A DNA stretch of 16,490 nucleotides from Actinomycetota bacterium. Lineage in GTDB: Bacteria; Actinomycetota; Humimicrobiia; Humimicrobiales; Humimicrobiaceae. Of this stretch, positions 5,774 through 14,854 are shown piece after piece. Numbering within the stretch: position 1 is the first letter of the stretch; each line of letters begins with the position of its first letter. A program made the translations under genes and the position numbers. A model generated the notes under the pieces. That model worked only from the letters and a program-made list of their open reading frames with translations. It made no database searches and was not told the DNA's origin. The stretch covers positions 1 to 16,490 of the forward strand of contig JAMDDL010000152.1 of the NCBI GenBank assembly GCA_023488645.1, read 5' to 3'.

Positions 5774-6976
5774 TTATTTTAAATTTTCGCTTAACTGATA
5801 TCTTTCAAAAAGAGCCTGTCTGACTATTTCATATTTGTTGGAAGCATTCCAGAACAAAAAACCATTTATTCCAAGGTCCTCGGAAGCTTTAATTTGAGCA
5901 AGTATATCATTTTTTGTATAATTTATTTTTAAGCCGAAAGCTTGAATCCATGGCATCATTATACAATTTGACTTGTTAACTCTTGCCAAACCTTTTTCAA
6001 GTGTATATCTTACAACTTCATAAGGATGTTCCTCAGGAAGTTTGTAACCTAAAAAACCTGTTGAATAATGCGATGGATAAGGCATTGGATACAAGTAATC
6101 CAGATAAGGTTCAATATCTTCTATTAACTGTCCTATGCCCTGGTCATTATTTTCAATGAGCACAAAACCAAAAACATCGGCAGAGATTTTTATGTTATAA
6201 TCTTTAACCGCAGCCCTGACTTTCATTAAAAAATTTTGAAGCGCCCAGCTTTTGGAATTGTTATTAATATTATAAGTATAGTCAGCATAAGCTATATTTC
6301 CTCTTGCAGGTCCCCTTATATAATCGAACTGTATCTCGTCAATACCTTTGATGGCAAGCTCCTTTACAATGTCAATGACATAATCCCAATAATCCTCACA
6401 ATAAATGTCAGGCCAGCTTGATCCCTCGGAATATAACGGCTTGCCATTTCTTAAATCCTTGATGGCAAATTCAGGGTGAACTTTTGGAATTACAGCATCT
6501 TTAAAAGCGACAACTCTTGCAATCGAATATATATTTCTCTCATTCATTTCCTTTAAAACTTCATCAATATCATATAAAATATTTTTAGCTTCACTTTCCG
6601 CTGCAAGTTTGACTTTGGTATCATAATTAATATAACCGCTGTCATCTTTTGCATTAAAAACAATGCAGTTTAACTCGGTTTCATTAATTAATTTATAAAT
6701 TTCTTCCCTTTTCTTTAAAATTCCCATAGAGTATCCTGTAAGATAGACCCCTTTTTGAGTACCTTCGGTAATTTTTTCCTTTTTTTTACTTTCATTAATA
6801 TCCTCCGGAAGACAAAGAAAAGACCTGCAGGAAAAGTACCACAGACTGCCATAACTGTTGTCTGCAGGTACGGAAGAACCTGATATTGCTGCATTAATAT
6901 TTCCGGTTTTAAAAGTGAAAATAAATAAGAAAATCAGAAAACTTGAAAAAAGACCTGTAATTTTTTTAAGCGGCAT
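5774..6976 (-). CDS. Secreted putative glycoside hydrolase, DUF4015 family
   Basis: An exported protein of 400 residues with a typical Sec signal peptide: MPLKK, then a hydrophobic run (about 8-22), with cleavage probable after NAA near residue 30. The body from ~75 looks like the TIM-barrel family PF13200 (DUF4015), annotated as putative glycosyl hydrolase; the substrate is unknown. Candidate catalytic acids are D218 in FDYIRGP and D267 in SADVFG, and conserved-looking barrel strands include YPMPYPSHY (296-304) and FWNASN (375-380). Residues 34-75 form a low-complexity linker with two cysteines (C50, C55). It converges with the TrkA-like pair, leaving 19 bp between stop codons and no clear terminator. 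The ATG has only a poor ribosome site but starts exactly at the signal peptide. Function beyond carbohydrate binding or hydrolysis is not known to me. Confidence 0.75.
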   Translation of the reverse strand: MPLKKITGLFSSFLIFLFIFTFKTGNINAAISGSSVPADNSYGSLWYFSCRSFLCLPEDINESKKKEKITEGTQKGVYLTGYSMGILKKREEIYKLINETELNCIVFNAKDDSGYINYDTKVKLAAESEAKNILYDIDEVLKEMNERNIYSIARVVAFKDAVIPKVHPEFAIKDLRNGKPLYSEGSSWPDIYCEDYWDYVIDIVKELAIKGIDEIQFDYIRGPARGNIAYADYTYNINNNSKSWALQNFLMKVRAAVKDYNIKISADVFGFVLIENNDQGIGQLIEDIEPYLDYLYPMPYPSHYSTGFLGYKLPEEHPYEVVRYTLEKGLARVNKSNCIMMPWIQAFGLKINYTKNDILAQIKASEDLGINGFLFWNASNKYEIVRQALFERYQLSENLK

Positions 6977-7161
6977 CTTTATTGATTTTTCATTTATTAA
7001 TAGTTATAAAATAGTATGTTTTTTTAATTTTTTCCAATATTTTTCTTGATATAATATAAAATTGTATATAATAATTATTTTATTTGTTAACCTTTATCGT
7101 TTGTTTTGGAAGAATTAATTTTTATGCTTTTTATTAAAATTTAAAAAATGCAAGTCAACGG
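6977..7161. promoter_or_regulatory. Divergent intergenic region upstream of the men operon
   Basis: This very AT-rich 185-bp gap separates two divergent genes and must hold both promoters. On the plus strand, TTGATA (7046-7051) and TATAAT (7067-7072) are 15 bp apart and are the best candidate for the men operon, leaving a leader of about 80 nt. On the minus strand only weak -10-like sequences (near 7005-7015) are visible. No riboswitch or strong hairpin was seen. Confidence 0.4.
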
Positions 7162-8583
7162 ATGCCGTTAAAGAATAAGCAATCATTTAAAAAATATATT
7201 TTCCTGCCATTGCTGAAAAATATAAGGGAAGATTTTCTTTCAAAGAAAGATAATTCTGAAAAAATATACAGATTTGAAACAGAGATTGAAAATCCGGGAA
7301 TTGATTTTGACCCTGCCCAGTGGCTGCTTTCACAGGATAATCAAATTAAAACATACTGGTCTGACAGGGATAAGAATTTTTTAATTGCCGGGATTGATTA
7401 CGCAGATATTTTTTCAGACGGGCTTAACAGTAATTTAAATACGGGTTATTTTATCCGGGACATATTTCAGATAATAAAATCAAGAATTTCAAATGCAGTT
7501 AAACCTGTAAAGTATTTTGGATGTCTTGCTTTTGATATGGAAGACAGAATAGATGCGCTATGGGAATCTTTTGGTAAGGTTTATTTTGTACTTCCAAGAG
7601 TAGAGTTGTGTAAGATTAATAAGAAATTTTATTTTGCAGCCAATATTTTTTATAACCCCCAATTATCCGTATCTAAAAAAGAATATTATGAAGAAATATG
7701 CGAATTTCTGGGGAAAATACAACCGGAAGCAAACACACCGAGGGAGAAAAAAATAAGATTTTCAAACAGAAATGATTATCCTGAAAAAGATAAATGGAAA
7801 AAAAATATTAATCAGGCTGTTTCTTCCTTTGAATTTGAAAAAATAAACAAGATTGTTCTCTCAAGAAAATCCGTATTTAAACTGCAGGAAATTACCGATC
7901 CTGTTTTAATGCTGCTGATGCTAAAAAAAATAAATATTGAAACTTATGATTTTTGTTTTCAAAACGGTAAAAATAATGCATTTACAGGATGTACTCCGGA
8001 GCTTTTATTTTCCAGATCAGATGGTAAAATTTACAGCGAAGCTGTTGCAGGCACAATTCCAAAGGGAAGGAACTCAGTGGAAGAAAAAGCTTTTGGAGAA
8101 GATTTGCTTAAATCCAGGAAGGATTCAGATGAATACAAAGTTGTCTTTAATTCTGTTAAAAGCGACCTTGAAAAGATAAGCAGCAATGTAAAAGTCATAA
8201 GGAAAAAAGAATTATTGAAGTTAAGTTATGCCCAGCATATTTACAGCCAGTTTGAAGGAAATTTAAAACCAGATATTGACGATTATAAAATTATTTCAAC
8301 CCTACATCCGACACCTGCAGTTTCAGGTTATCCCAAACAAAATATAAAAGCAATTATAAAAAGGTATGAGACTTTTTTCAGGGGATTTTATGCAGGACCT
8401 ACCGGCTGGATCGGAAAGAATGGTTCCGAATTTGTTGTGGGAATAAGATCAGGGATTATTAATAACGGTAATCTTTCCATATATTCGGGGGCAGGTATTG
8501 TTAAAAAATCTTCACCGGAATTGGAATGGAATGAAATTGAAAATAAAATATCCCCATTTTTAAAAATCCTGCAAAGCAGATAA
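7162..8583 (+). CDS. menF: Isochorismate synthase MenF
   Basis: Converts chorismate to isochorismate, the first committed step of classical menaquinone biosynthesis; cytoplasmic, Mg2+-dependent. It has 473 residues, normal for MenF. The chorismate-binding domain occupies about 215-470, with KIVLSRK (K230 as the likely general base), FTGCTPELLF, AVAGTIPKG (294-302), HPTPAVSG (382-389), GPTGWIG and the closing GAGIV...E-W-x-E segment. The N-terminal third is poorly conserved, as usual. MenF is favoured over the siderophore or salicylate paralogues EntC and MbtI because menD follows 39 bp later. The start is preceded by a weak CAACGG, and an ATG 17 bp upstream runs into a stop, so 7162 is the best start. 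Confidence 0.9.
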   Translation: MPLKNKQSFKKYIFLPLLKNIREDFLSKKDNSEKIYRFETEIENPGIDFDPAQWLLSQDNQIKTYWSDRDKNFLIAGIDYADIFSDGLNSNLNTGYFIRDIFQIIKSRISNAVKPVKYFGCLAFDMEDRIDALWESFGKVYFVLPRVELCKINKKFYFAANIFYNPQLSVSKKEYYEEICEFLGKIQPEANTPREKKIRFSNRNDYPEKDKWKKNINQAVSSFEFEKINKIVLSRKSVFKLQEITDPVLMLLMLKKINIETYDFCFQNGKNNAFTGCTPELLFSRSDGKIYSEAVAGTIPKGRNSVEEKAFGEDLLKSRKDSDEYKVVFNSVKSDLEKISSNVKVIRKKELLKLSYAQHIYSQFEGNLKPDIDDYKIISTLHPTPAVSGYPKQNIKAIIKRYETFFRGFYAGPTGWIGKNGSEFVVGIRSGIINNGNLSIYSGAGIVKKSSPELEWNEIENKISPFLKILQSR

Positions 8584-8622
8584 GGTAAAAATTTAGCTTA
8601 AAAATTCAGGTGAATAAAAATT

Positions 8623-10407
8623 ATGGTACAGGAAAATAATCTTAACAGTTTATGGGGCAAACTGATAATTGAAGAACTTATCAGAAACGGCATAGATTAT
8701 TTTTGCATTTCCCCGGGTTCAAGGTCAACACCTCTGACTGCAGCTATTGCCAGAAATAAAAGGGCAAGAAAAATAATTTATTTAGATGAAAGAGGAAGCG
8801 CATTTCATGCATTGGGTTATGCCCAGTCAAAAGGAATCCCGGCAGTAGTTGTTACCACATCCGGAACTGCAGTTGCAAATTTATTTCCTGGTGTTGTTGA
8901 GGCTTGTCAAAGTAAAATGCCAATGATTATCCTGTCGGCAGACAGGCCCCCGGAATTACTTGATATTGGTGCAAACCAGACAATAAACCAAACAAAAATA
9001 TTTGGAATGTATGCAAAATGGTATTTTTGTTTTCCCTGCCCTGATAAAAATATTTCACCTAAAATGATATTAACTACTATGGATCATGCGGTTTATTTAA
9101 GTCTTAATAACCCGTCCGGACCGGTTCATATCAACTGTATGTTCAGAGAGCCTCTTGAGCCGGATGAATTTGATAGAGGAAACAATGAAAATTTTTATGT
9201 AAAAGATATTGAAAACTGGATAAAAACTTCCAAGCCATATACTTATTATAGTATTTCCAAAACAATTGCAGAAAGTAAGGAAACTTTAAGTATCGTTTCC
9301 GAAATTATCAGAATGGAAAAAAGAGGACTTATATCTGTAGGGCGGTTAAGAAGTAATTATGAAGTAAAAGCCGTATTAAATTTTATTCGGAAAACAAACT
9401 GGCCTGTTTATGCTGATATTACTTCAAACTTAAGGTTTAAAAATGAAATTAATTCAAACATAATAAAACATTTTGATCAGGATATCCTTTCACGGGAGTT
9501 TAATGAAAAGGCAGTTCCCAATACTGTTATTCACTTTGGAGGCAGAATAACTTCCAAAAGATTTGATCAGTTTTTAAATCAAAACAAACCTGAAAATTAT
9601 ATAATTGTTAAAGATAATCCTGTGCGTTATGATCCGGTTCATCTTATTACAATTCATATTGAGTCTGATATTATTAGCTTTTGTGAGAGTGTTTTAAAAA
9701 CTATCGGGAAGGGGAATAATAATAATATTTTTAAAAATTTTTATGAAGATAAAGCAAAAAAAGTACAGGAAATCATAGATAATAATACTAAAAATGAAGA
9801 GGATATTAATGAAGTGTTCATTTCAAGACATATCTCAAAGGAAATACCTGATAAATCCTGCCTGTTTTTGTCAAACAGTATGCCAATAAGAGATATGGAA
9901 TTATACGGACAAAGCAGTGACAAAGAAATATTAATCGGTGCAAACAGAGGCGTTAGCGGTGTTGATGGAATTATATCAACTGCAACAGGATTTGCAGCAG
10001 GGTGTAATAAAATATGCACATTATTAATCGGAGACATTGCTTTTATACATGATTTAAATTCACTGGCAGCAATAAATAATATTAAAATCCCATTAATAAT
10101 TGTCTTAATTAATAATAATGGCGGAGGAATTTTTGATTTTTTACCGGTATCAAAATGCAGGGATATTTTTGAAGATTATTTTGCTACTCCGCATAATTTA
10201 AATTTTGAAGGAGCTGCAAGAACTTTTAAGATTAATTATTTTCTTGTTGAAACCAATAATGCCTTCTGCCAAATTTATAATGATGCTGTAAAAATTGCCA
10301 AAGACAGAGGAGAGTCATCAATAATAGAAATTATAACAAAAAGGGATTATAACTTAAAATTAAGGCGCAGAATTAAAATGGAAATTTTGAAAATGCTGGA
10401 ACTGTAG
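8623..10407 (+). CDS. menD: SEPHCHC synthase MenD (ThDP-dependent)
   Basis: Adds the succinic semialdehyde unit derived from 2-oxoglutarate to isochorismate, with loss of CO2, forming SEPHCHC; a cytoplasmic thiamine-diphosphate enzyme. It has 594 residues, full length. The N-terminal Pyr domain shows ISPGSRSTPLT and LDERGSAFHALGYA, in which E56 is the cofactor-activating glutamate. The central domain is more variable. The C-terminal PP domain has the ThDP/Mg2+ motif beginning GDIAFIHDLN (from G470) and ending NNNGGGIFDFLP. An AGGTG ribosome site precedes the ATG. It sits 39 bp after menF and 42 bp before menB, without a menH gene between. Confidence 0.96.
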   Translation: MVQENNLNSLWGKLIIEELIRNGIDYFCISPGSRSTPLTAAIARNKRARKIIYLDERGSAFHALGYAQSKGIPAVVVTTSGTAVANLFPGVVEACQSKMPMIILSADRPPELLDIGANQTINQTKIFGMYAKWYFCFPCPDKNISPKMILTTMDHAVYLSLNNPSGPVHINCMFREPLEPDEFDRGNNENFYVKDIENWIKTSKPYTYYSISKTIAESKETLSIVSEIIRMEKRGLISVGRLRSNYEVKAVLNFIRKTNWPVYADITSNLRFKNEINSNIIKHFDQDILSREFNEKAVPNTVIHFGGRITSKRFDQFLNQNKPENYIIVKDNPVRYDPVHLITIHIESDIISFCESVLKTIGKGNNNNIFKNFYEDKAKKVQEIIDNNTKNEEDINEVFISRHISKEIPDKSCLFLSNSMPIRDMELYGQSSDKEILIGANRGVSGVDGIISTATGFAAGCNKICTLLIGDIAFIHDLNSLAAINNIKIPLIIVLINNNGGGIFDFLPVSKCRDIFEDYFATPHNLNFEGAARTFKINYFLVETNNAFCQIYNDAVKIAKDRGESSIIEIITKRDYNLKLRRRIKMEILKMLEL

Positions 10408-10449
10408 TTAATTAAATTAAAAAACAAATATTTTTTAAGGATTTGACTT

Positions 10450-11274
10450 ATGGCTAAGATTAAATGGCAAAGTTATGGAAAATACAAAGATATCAAATAT
10501 CATAAATCTGAAGGTATAGCTAAAATTACCATAAACAGACCGGAAGTCAGAAATGCTTTCCGTCCTCTTACCATTATGGAAATTTCAGATGCCTTAAAAG
10601 ATTCCATTCTGGATGCTGAAACTGGCGTTGTTATTCTGACAGGGGAAGGGGATAAGGCTTTTTGTTCCGGCGGAGATCAGAAAATTAGAGGGCATGCAGG
10701 CTATAAAGATGAAACCGGTATAGAAAGTCTGGGTGTGCTTGAGCTTCAAAGACAAATCAGAACATGTCCCAAACCTGTAATTGCAATGGTTGCAGGATAT
10801 GCAATCGGTGGTGGAAATGTACTTCAGCTTGTATGTGATTTAACTATTGCAGCTGAAAATGCTGTTTTCGGACAAACAGGACCTAAAGTGGGTTCTTTTG
10901 ATGGCGGCTATGGTTCAAGTTATCTGGCAAGGATTGTAGGGCAGAAGAAAGCAAGAGAAATATGGTTTTTGTGCAGAAAATATAATGCACAGGAAGCTCT
11001 GGAAATGGGAATGATAAATACAGTAGTGCCGCTTGAAAAACTTGAAGAAGAAACAATTAACTGGTGCAGGGAAATATTAAGTAATTCTCCAACGGCAATA
11101 CAGTGTCTTAAGGCTGCATTAAATGCTGATTGTGATGGACAAACAGGCCTTCAGGAACTTGCAGGCGCTGCGACAATGTTATTTTATCAGACACCCGAAG
11201 CACAGGAAGGCAGAAATGCATTTATTGAAAAAAGAAAACCGGATTTTAAAAAAATAATTAAAGAAAAAAAATAA
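10450..11274 (+). CDS. menB: 1,4-Dihydroxy-2-naphthoyl-CoA synthase MenB
   Basis: A crotonase-fold enzyme that cyclises o-succinylbenzoyl-CoA to DHNA-CoA. It has 274 residues, in the usual 270-290 range. Diagnostic blocks are FCSGGDQKIRGHAGYKD (about 74-90), AGYAIGGGNVLQ, QTGPKVGSFDGGYGSSYLAR (from Q142) and LKAALNADCDGQ. G144 matches the glycine of E. coli-type (type I) MenB that uses bicarbonate as catalytic base; type II enzymes carry aspartate there. AAGGA about ten bases before the ATG is a clear ribosome site. The protein is strikingly like the proteobacterial enzyme, which is common for MenB and says little about taxonomy. Confidence 0.96.
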   Translation: MAKIKWQSYGKYKDIKYHKSEGIAKITINRPEVRNAFRPLTIMEISDALKDSILDAETGVVILTGEGDKAFCSGGDQKIRGHAGYKDETGIESLGVLELQRQIRTCPKPVIAMVAGYAIGGGNVLQLVCDLTIAAENAVFGQTGPKVGSFDGGYGSSYLARIVGQKKAREIWFLCRKYNAQEALEMGMINTVVPLEKLEEETINWCREILSNSPTAIQCLKAALNADCDGQTGLQELAGAATMLFYQTPEAQEGRNAFIEKRKPDFKKIIKEKK

Positions 11275-11320
11275 ATACATAATTAAACATTAGGAATAAC
11301 GGAAAAATTGAGTTTTGCTG

Positions 11321-12217
11321 ATGGAACCAAAAAAAATAATGATCTGGCTTTCGAGTATCCGTCCAAGAACACTGCCTGCTGCTGCAGCTCCGGTTATAAT
11401 AGGACTTGCTTTAGCTTTTTATGATGCAAAAATAAATATTTTAATTGCATCATTAACCTTAATTTCTGCTTTATTAATTCAAATAGGTACCAATCTTTCA
11501 AATGATTATTTTGATTTTATAAAAGGAGCTGATACTGAAAAAAGAGTTGGTCCTGTAAGATCAACACAGACGGGACTGGTTAAAAAAAATGAGATGCTTT
11601 TTGCATTTATATTAACCTTTGTTCTGGCAATGATTTCCGGTATTTTTCTTGTTATCAGGGGTGGCTATCCGGTGGTAATAATTGGAGTTTTTGCAATAAT
11701 TTTTGGAATTTTGTACACTGCCGGTCCTGCTCCTTTAGGATATATAGGACTGGGCGACATATTTGTTTTTATTTTCTTTGGACTTATTTCTGTAGCCGGT
11801 ACTTTTTATCTGCAAACTTTAAGAATAAATTCCATTGTTCTTATTGCAAGTACAGCACCGGGACTTCTTTCAACTGCAATCCTGACTGCAAATAATATCA
11901 GGGATATAAAAACAGACAGGCAGTCCGGTAAAAGAACTTTGATTGCAAGATTGGGATATAATTTTGGAATTTTTGAATATATGTTTTGTGTAATTACTGC
12001 GCATCTAATTCCATTTATATTAGTTTTAATTACAAAATCCCATTATTTTTCTCTTGTATCTGTTTTATCTATTACTATGGCAGTTAAACCGCTAAAATTA
12101 ATTATTTCAAGACCTGATCAAGATCCAAGGTCTTTAATTCCGGTTTTAGGCATCACCAGTCAGATGCTTTTAATATTTGCCGTCTTATTTTCTATCGGCT
12201 GGAATATTAAAGTATAA
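11321..12217 (+). CDS. menA: 1,4-Dihydroxy-2-naphthoate polyprenyltransferase MenA
   Basis: An integral membrane UbiA-family enzyme that prenylates and decarboxylates DHNA to demethylmenaquinone. It has about 298 residues with eight to nine hydrophobic segments. The first Asp-rich motif is NDYFDFIKGAD, followed by RVGPVRSTQTG, which is typical of MenA; the second is NNIRDIKTDRQSGKRT. I chose the ATG at 11321. A TTG at 11315 in the same frame would add two residues (M-L) and cannot be excluded, because the ribosome site is weak (GGAAAAATTGAG). It lies 46 bp after menB, and menC begins 10 bp after its stop. Confidence 0.93.
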   Translation: MEPKKIMIWLSSIRPRTLPAAAAPVIIGLALAFYDAKINILIASLTLISALLIQIGTNLSNDYFDFIKGADTEKRVGPVRSTQTGLVKKNEMLFAFILTFVLAMISGIFLVIRGGYPVVIIGVFAIIFGILYTAGPAPLGYIGLGDIFVFIFFGLISVAGTFYLQTLRINSIVLIASTAPGLLSTAILTANNIRDIKTDRQSGKRTLIARLGYNFGIFEYMFCVITAHLIPFILVLITKSHYFSLVSVLSITMAVKPLKLIISRPDQDPRSLIPVLGITSQMLLIFAVLFSIGWNIKV

Positions 12218-12227
12218 ATTATTTTAT

Positions 12228-13454
12228 ATGGAAACAATAACCGAATTTAATATTTATAAATTTGAACTTCCATTAATTTCGCCTGTAAAGATAAAAAATA
12301 ATATCATTGTCTCAAGATTCGGAGCAATAATAAATATTAAGACTTCATCAGGACTATCAAGTTTTGGAGAAACAGCGCCGCTTCCCTTCTTTCATAAAGA
12401 AGTGCTTACTGAAACAGTTTTGCAGCTTAGGGAAATTAAAAAAGCTGTTCTAAAAACCAGGATCAGAAAAACTCCTTATCATGATAAAACTTCTAAAAAA
12501 AAATTTCTGGATTTTAATGCCTTACCGGAAGATAATCAGGATCTGCTAAACCTTGCTGTCAATTTCAATAATTATTTTTCAGATAACTTCTTTTTTTTCA
12601 ATGATATTTTTTCAAATAAAAATATTTTTACTTCAGTAAGATTTGGAGTTGAAATGGCTTTACTAAATTTGTTTTTTTCAACTCCGGAATTTAAAACAAG
12701 TTTATTGAAAACTGGAAATGATTGTTTACTTGTTTGTAAACTATTGATGGATTTAAATACAGATCTTGGAAATAATCTTCATGAGATAATCAGAAATAAA
12801 TACCGGACTGTTAAAATAAAGGTGGCAAGACAACCCCTTGAAACTGAAATTAATAAGATAAAAGCAGTAAAAAAGTTTATTAAAAATAATTCTTCTCATG
12901 AAGTAAAAATAAGGCTTGATGCAAATGGCTTATGGAGCTTAAAGGAAGCCATATATTTTGGCAAACAGGTTGGAAGTGATGGAATTGAATATATTGAAGA
13001 TCCACTAAATAATATAAATCAGTATCCAACATTCTTTACTGAAACCGGAATTCCTGCCGCTCTTGATGAAAAATTAAATGATTTTTTAGCAATGCATGAT
13101 ATAAGTAAAATAAATAACACAGGTTTTGATTATTTAAAAGCATTTATCTTAAAACCTGATTTTATCGGGGGATTTTCGAAAACATCAGAATTAATAGCCC
13201 TTACAAAAAAGAAAGGCATCAATTGTGTTTTAAGCAATTCTTTTGGAAGTAATCTGGCAATTTCTTCAATTGCATTATTTGCTTATATGATGAATTTACA
13301 AGCTATACCTGCCGGGCTGGATACAATGAGATTTTTTAAAACCAATCTGTTAAAAGAAGATATTAAAATTTCAGATGGAAGTATAAAATTAGCACAGGTG
13401 CAAAAAAATATCAGTAATATCAATTTTAATTTGCTGGAGTCTCTCAATTTATGA
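12228..13454 (+). CDS. menC: o-Succinylbenzoate synthase MenC
   Basis: An enolase-superfamily enzyme that dehydrates SHCHC to o-succinylbenzoate. It has 408 residues, somewhat longer than the common 320-375, apparently because of a Lys/Phe-rich insertion around 75-135. The catalytic set is visible: K196-I-K198, metal ligands D231 (RLDANG), E257 (EDP) and D280 (DEK), and K309 (LKPDFIGG). These distinguish it from a non-catalytic relative. I start it at ATG 12228 (METITEFN) because that fits the family N-terminus; an in-frame TTG at 12177 would overlap menA by 41 bp. No good ribosome site is present, so translation may depend on coupling with menA. Its stop overlaps the menE start (ATGA). Confidence 0.9.
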   Translation: METITEFNIYKFELPLISPVKIKNNIIVSRFGAIINIKTSSGLSSFGETAPLPFFHKEVLTETVLQLREIKKAVLKTRIRKTPYHDKTSKKKFLDFNALPEDNQDLLNLAVNFNNYFSDNFFFFNDIFSNKNIFTSVRFGVEMALLNLFFSTPEFKTSLLKTGNDCLLVCKLLMDLNTDLGNNLHEIIRNKYRTVKIKVARQPLETEINKIKAVKKFIKNNSSHEVKIRLDANGLWSLKEAIYFGKQVGSDGIEYIEDPLNNINQYPTFFTETGIPAALDEKLNDFLAMHDISKINNTGFDYLKAFILKPDFIGGFSKTSELIALTKKKGINCVLSNSFGSNLAISSIALFAYMMNLQAIPAGLDTMRFFKTNLLKEDIKISDGSIKLAQVQKNISNINFNLLESLNL

Positions 13455-14854
13455 TGTATTTTAAAGCAGATTCAATTTTAACACAAAAATTTAATAAGTC
13501 AGGAATAAAAAATAATGAAAAAATTGCAGTTTTAAGCAGTAATTCTGAAGAATATGTGAAACTTCTGATTCATATTTTTAATTTAAATGCAATAGCAGTT
13601 CCTTTAAATCCCATGTTTCCCGTTTCAAAGATTCACCAGGTTTTAAATGATATTAACTGTAAAATGGTCATAGTGGATGAAAAATCAAATTATAAGGATG
13701 TTTGCGGGATTAAATCAGTTCCTTTGGATTTTTTCATTGATGGTTTAAAGCAAATCAGTTTAAAAAATTTAATTGAAACATTCAATGTTAATAAATTACA
13801 TGAAAACTTCAACAAATATTTAAGCATAATTTTTACCTCCGGTTCAGAAGGCAGACCAAAAGCTGTTTTACATACTGTTGCCTGTCATTATTTCAGTGCT
13901 TCAGGATCAAATGATAATATCCAATTTAAGAAAGACGATTGCTGGCTGATTTTGCTTCCCTTAAATCATGTAAGCGGATTTTCAACAATATTTAAAGCAT
14001 TAATAAGCAAGGCAGATATTGCTGTTAAACCGCCTGATTTATCTTTATTTGAAATCATAAAAAAATATAAGGCAACACATTTATCTCTGATTCCTTCACA
14101 ACTTTCGGAATTGATTAATAGTCCGGCCGGTGTGAAGGTTTTAAAAAAAATGAAAGCAATACTGATTGGGGGAGCTCCTGCTTCGCCGCGATTAATTGAA
14201 GAATCTTCTGGACTTAAGCTTCCGATTTACAAATCCTATGGATCCACAGAAATGGCATCACAAATAACCTGTACTTTAAAGGATGATACCTTAAGACATC
14301 TGAAAACCTCAGGGAAATTGTTAAAATACAGAGAGATTAAAACAGATGTAAATGGTGAGATACTGGTTAAAGGCAAAACATTATTTAAAGGTTATATTAA
14401 AAAAGATGCCAGCGGAAAAGAAATTTTAAATATGCCGTTTGATGAAGAAGGATGGTTTAAAACAAGTGATAAGGGTTATATTGACAATGAAGGTTACCTT
14501 CATGTATACGGCAGGAAGGATTTTATGTTTTTTTATAAAGGAGAAAATATTTTTCCTGAAGAAATTGAAAATCATTTAAAAGAACTTAGTGGAATTGAAG
14601 ATGCTATAGTGGTCTCTGTGTGCAAAGATATGGAAGGTCAGGTTCCGGTAGCATTTATTAAAAGCAAAGATAACTACCAGATTGATTTTGAATCAATAAG
14701 GAAATCTTTACAAAAAAATATTGAATCTTTCAAAATTCCTGTTTTATACCTGAAATGGCCAGAAGACGAAAAAATAACTTTACATAAACCAGACCGAAAA
14801 AAATTTAAAAAAATAGCAGAGCAATTAATTACAGATTTAAAGCTTTCAGGATAA
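13451..14854 (+). CDS. menE: o-Succinylbenzoate-CoA ligase MenE
   Basis: An adenylate-forming enzyme that activates o-succinylbenzoate to OSB-CoA, the substrate of MenB. It has 467 residues, usual for MenE. Motifs in order: the phosphate loop TSGSEGRPK (129-137, where the commoner form is TSGTTGKPK), YGSTEMAS (from Y263), D340 in WFKTSDKGY for ribose binding, YGRKDFMF in the hinge, and a C-terminal HKPDRKKF in which K446 aligns with the catalytic lysine of the usual GKIDR. Its ATG overlaps the menC stop by four bases (ATGA), indicating coupled translation. It ends inside the opposing thioesterase gene (26-bp overlap), and no terminator is visible there. Confidence 0.93.
   Translation: MMYFKADSILTQKFNKSGIKNNEKIAVLSSNSEEYVKLLIHIFNLNAIAVPLNPMFPVSKIHQVLNDINCKMVIVDEKSNYKDVCGIKSVPLDFFIDGLKQISLKNLIETFNVNKLHENFNKYLSIIFTSGSEGRPKAVLHTVACHYFSASGSNDNIQFKKDDCWLILLPLNHVSGFSTIFKALISKADIAVKPPDLSLFEIIKKYKATHLSLIPSQLSELINSPAGVKVLKKMKAILIGGAPASPRLIEESSGLKLPIYKSYGSTEMASQITCTLKDDTLRHLKTSGKLLKYREIKTDVNGEILVKGKTLFKGYIKKDASGKEILNMPFDEEGWFKTSDKGYIDNEGYLHVYGRKDFMFFYKGENIFPEEIENHLKELSGIEDAIVVSVCKDMEGQVPVAFIKSKDNYQIDFESIRKSLQKNIESFKIPVLYLKWPEDEKITLHKPDRKKFKKIAEQLITDLKLSG

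Noticed and set aside
7162..8583. MenF as a salicylate or siderophore isochorismate synthase
   Set aside because: The tight operon with menD, menB, menA, menC and menE, and the absence of any siderophore gene, make the menaquinone role far more likely.
9741..10037. 98-codon minus-strand open frame inside menD
   Set aside because: It is antisense to the conserved ThDP-binding region of MenD, with no recognisable domain of its own.
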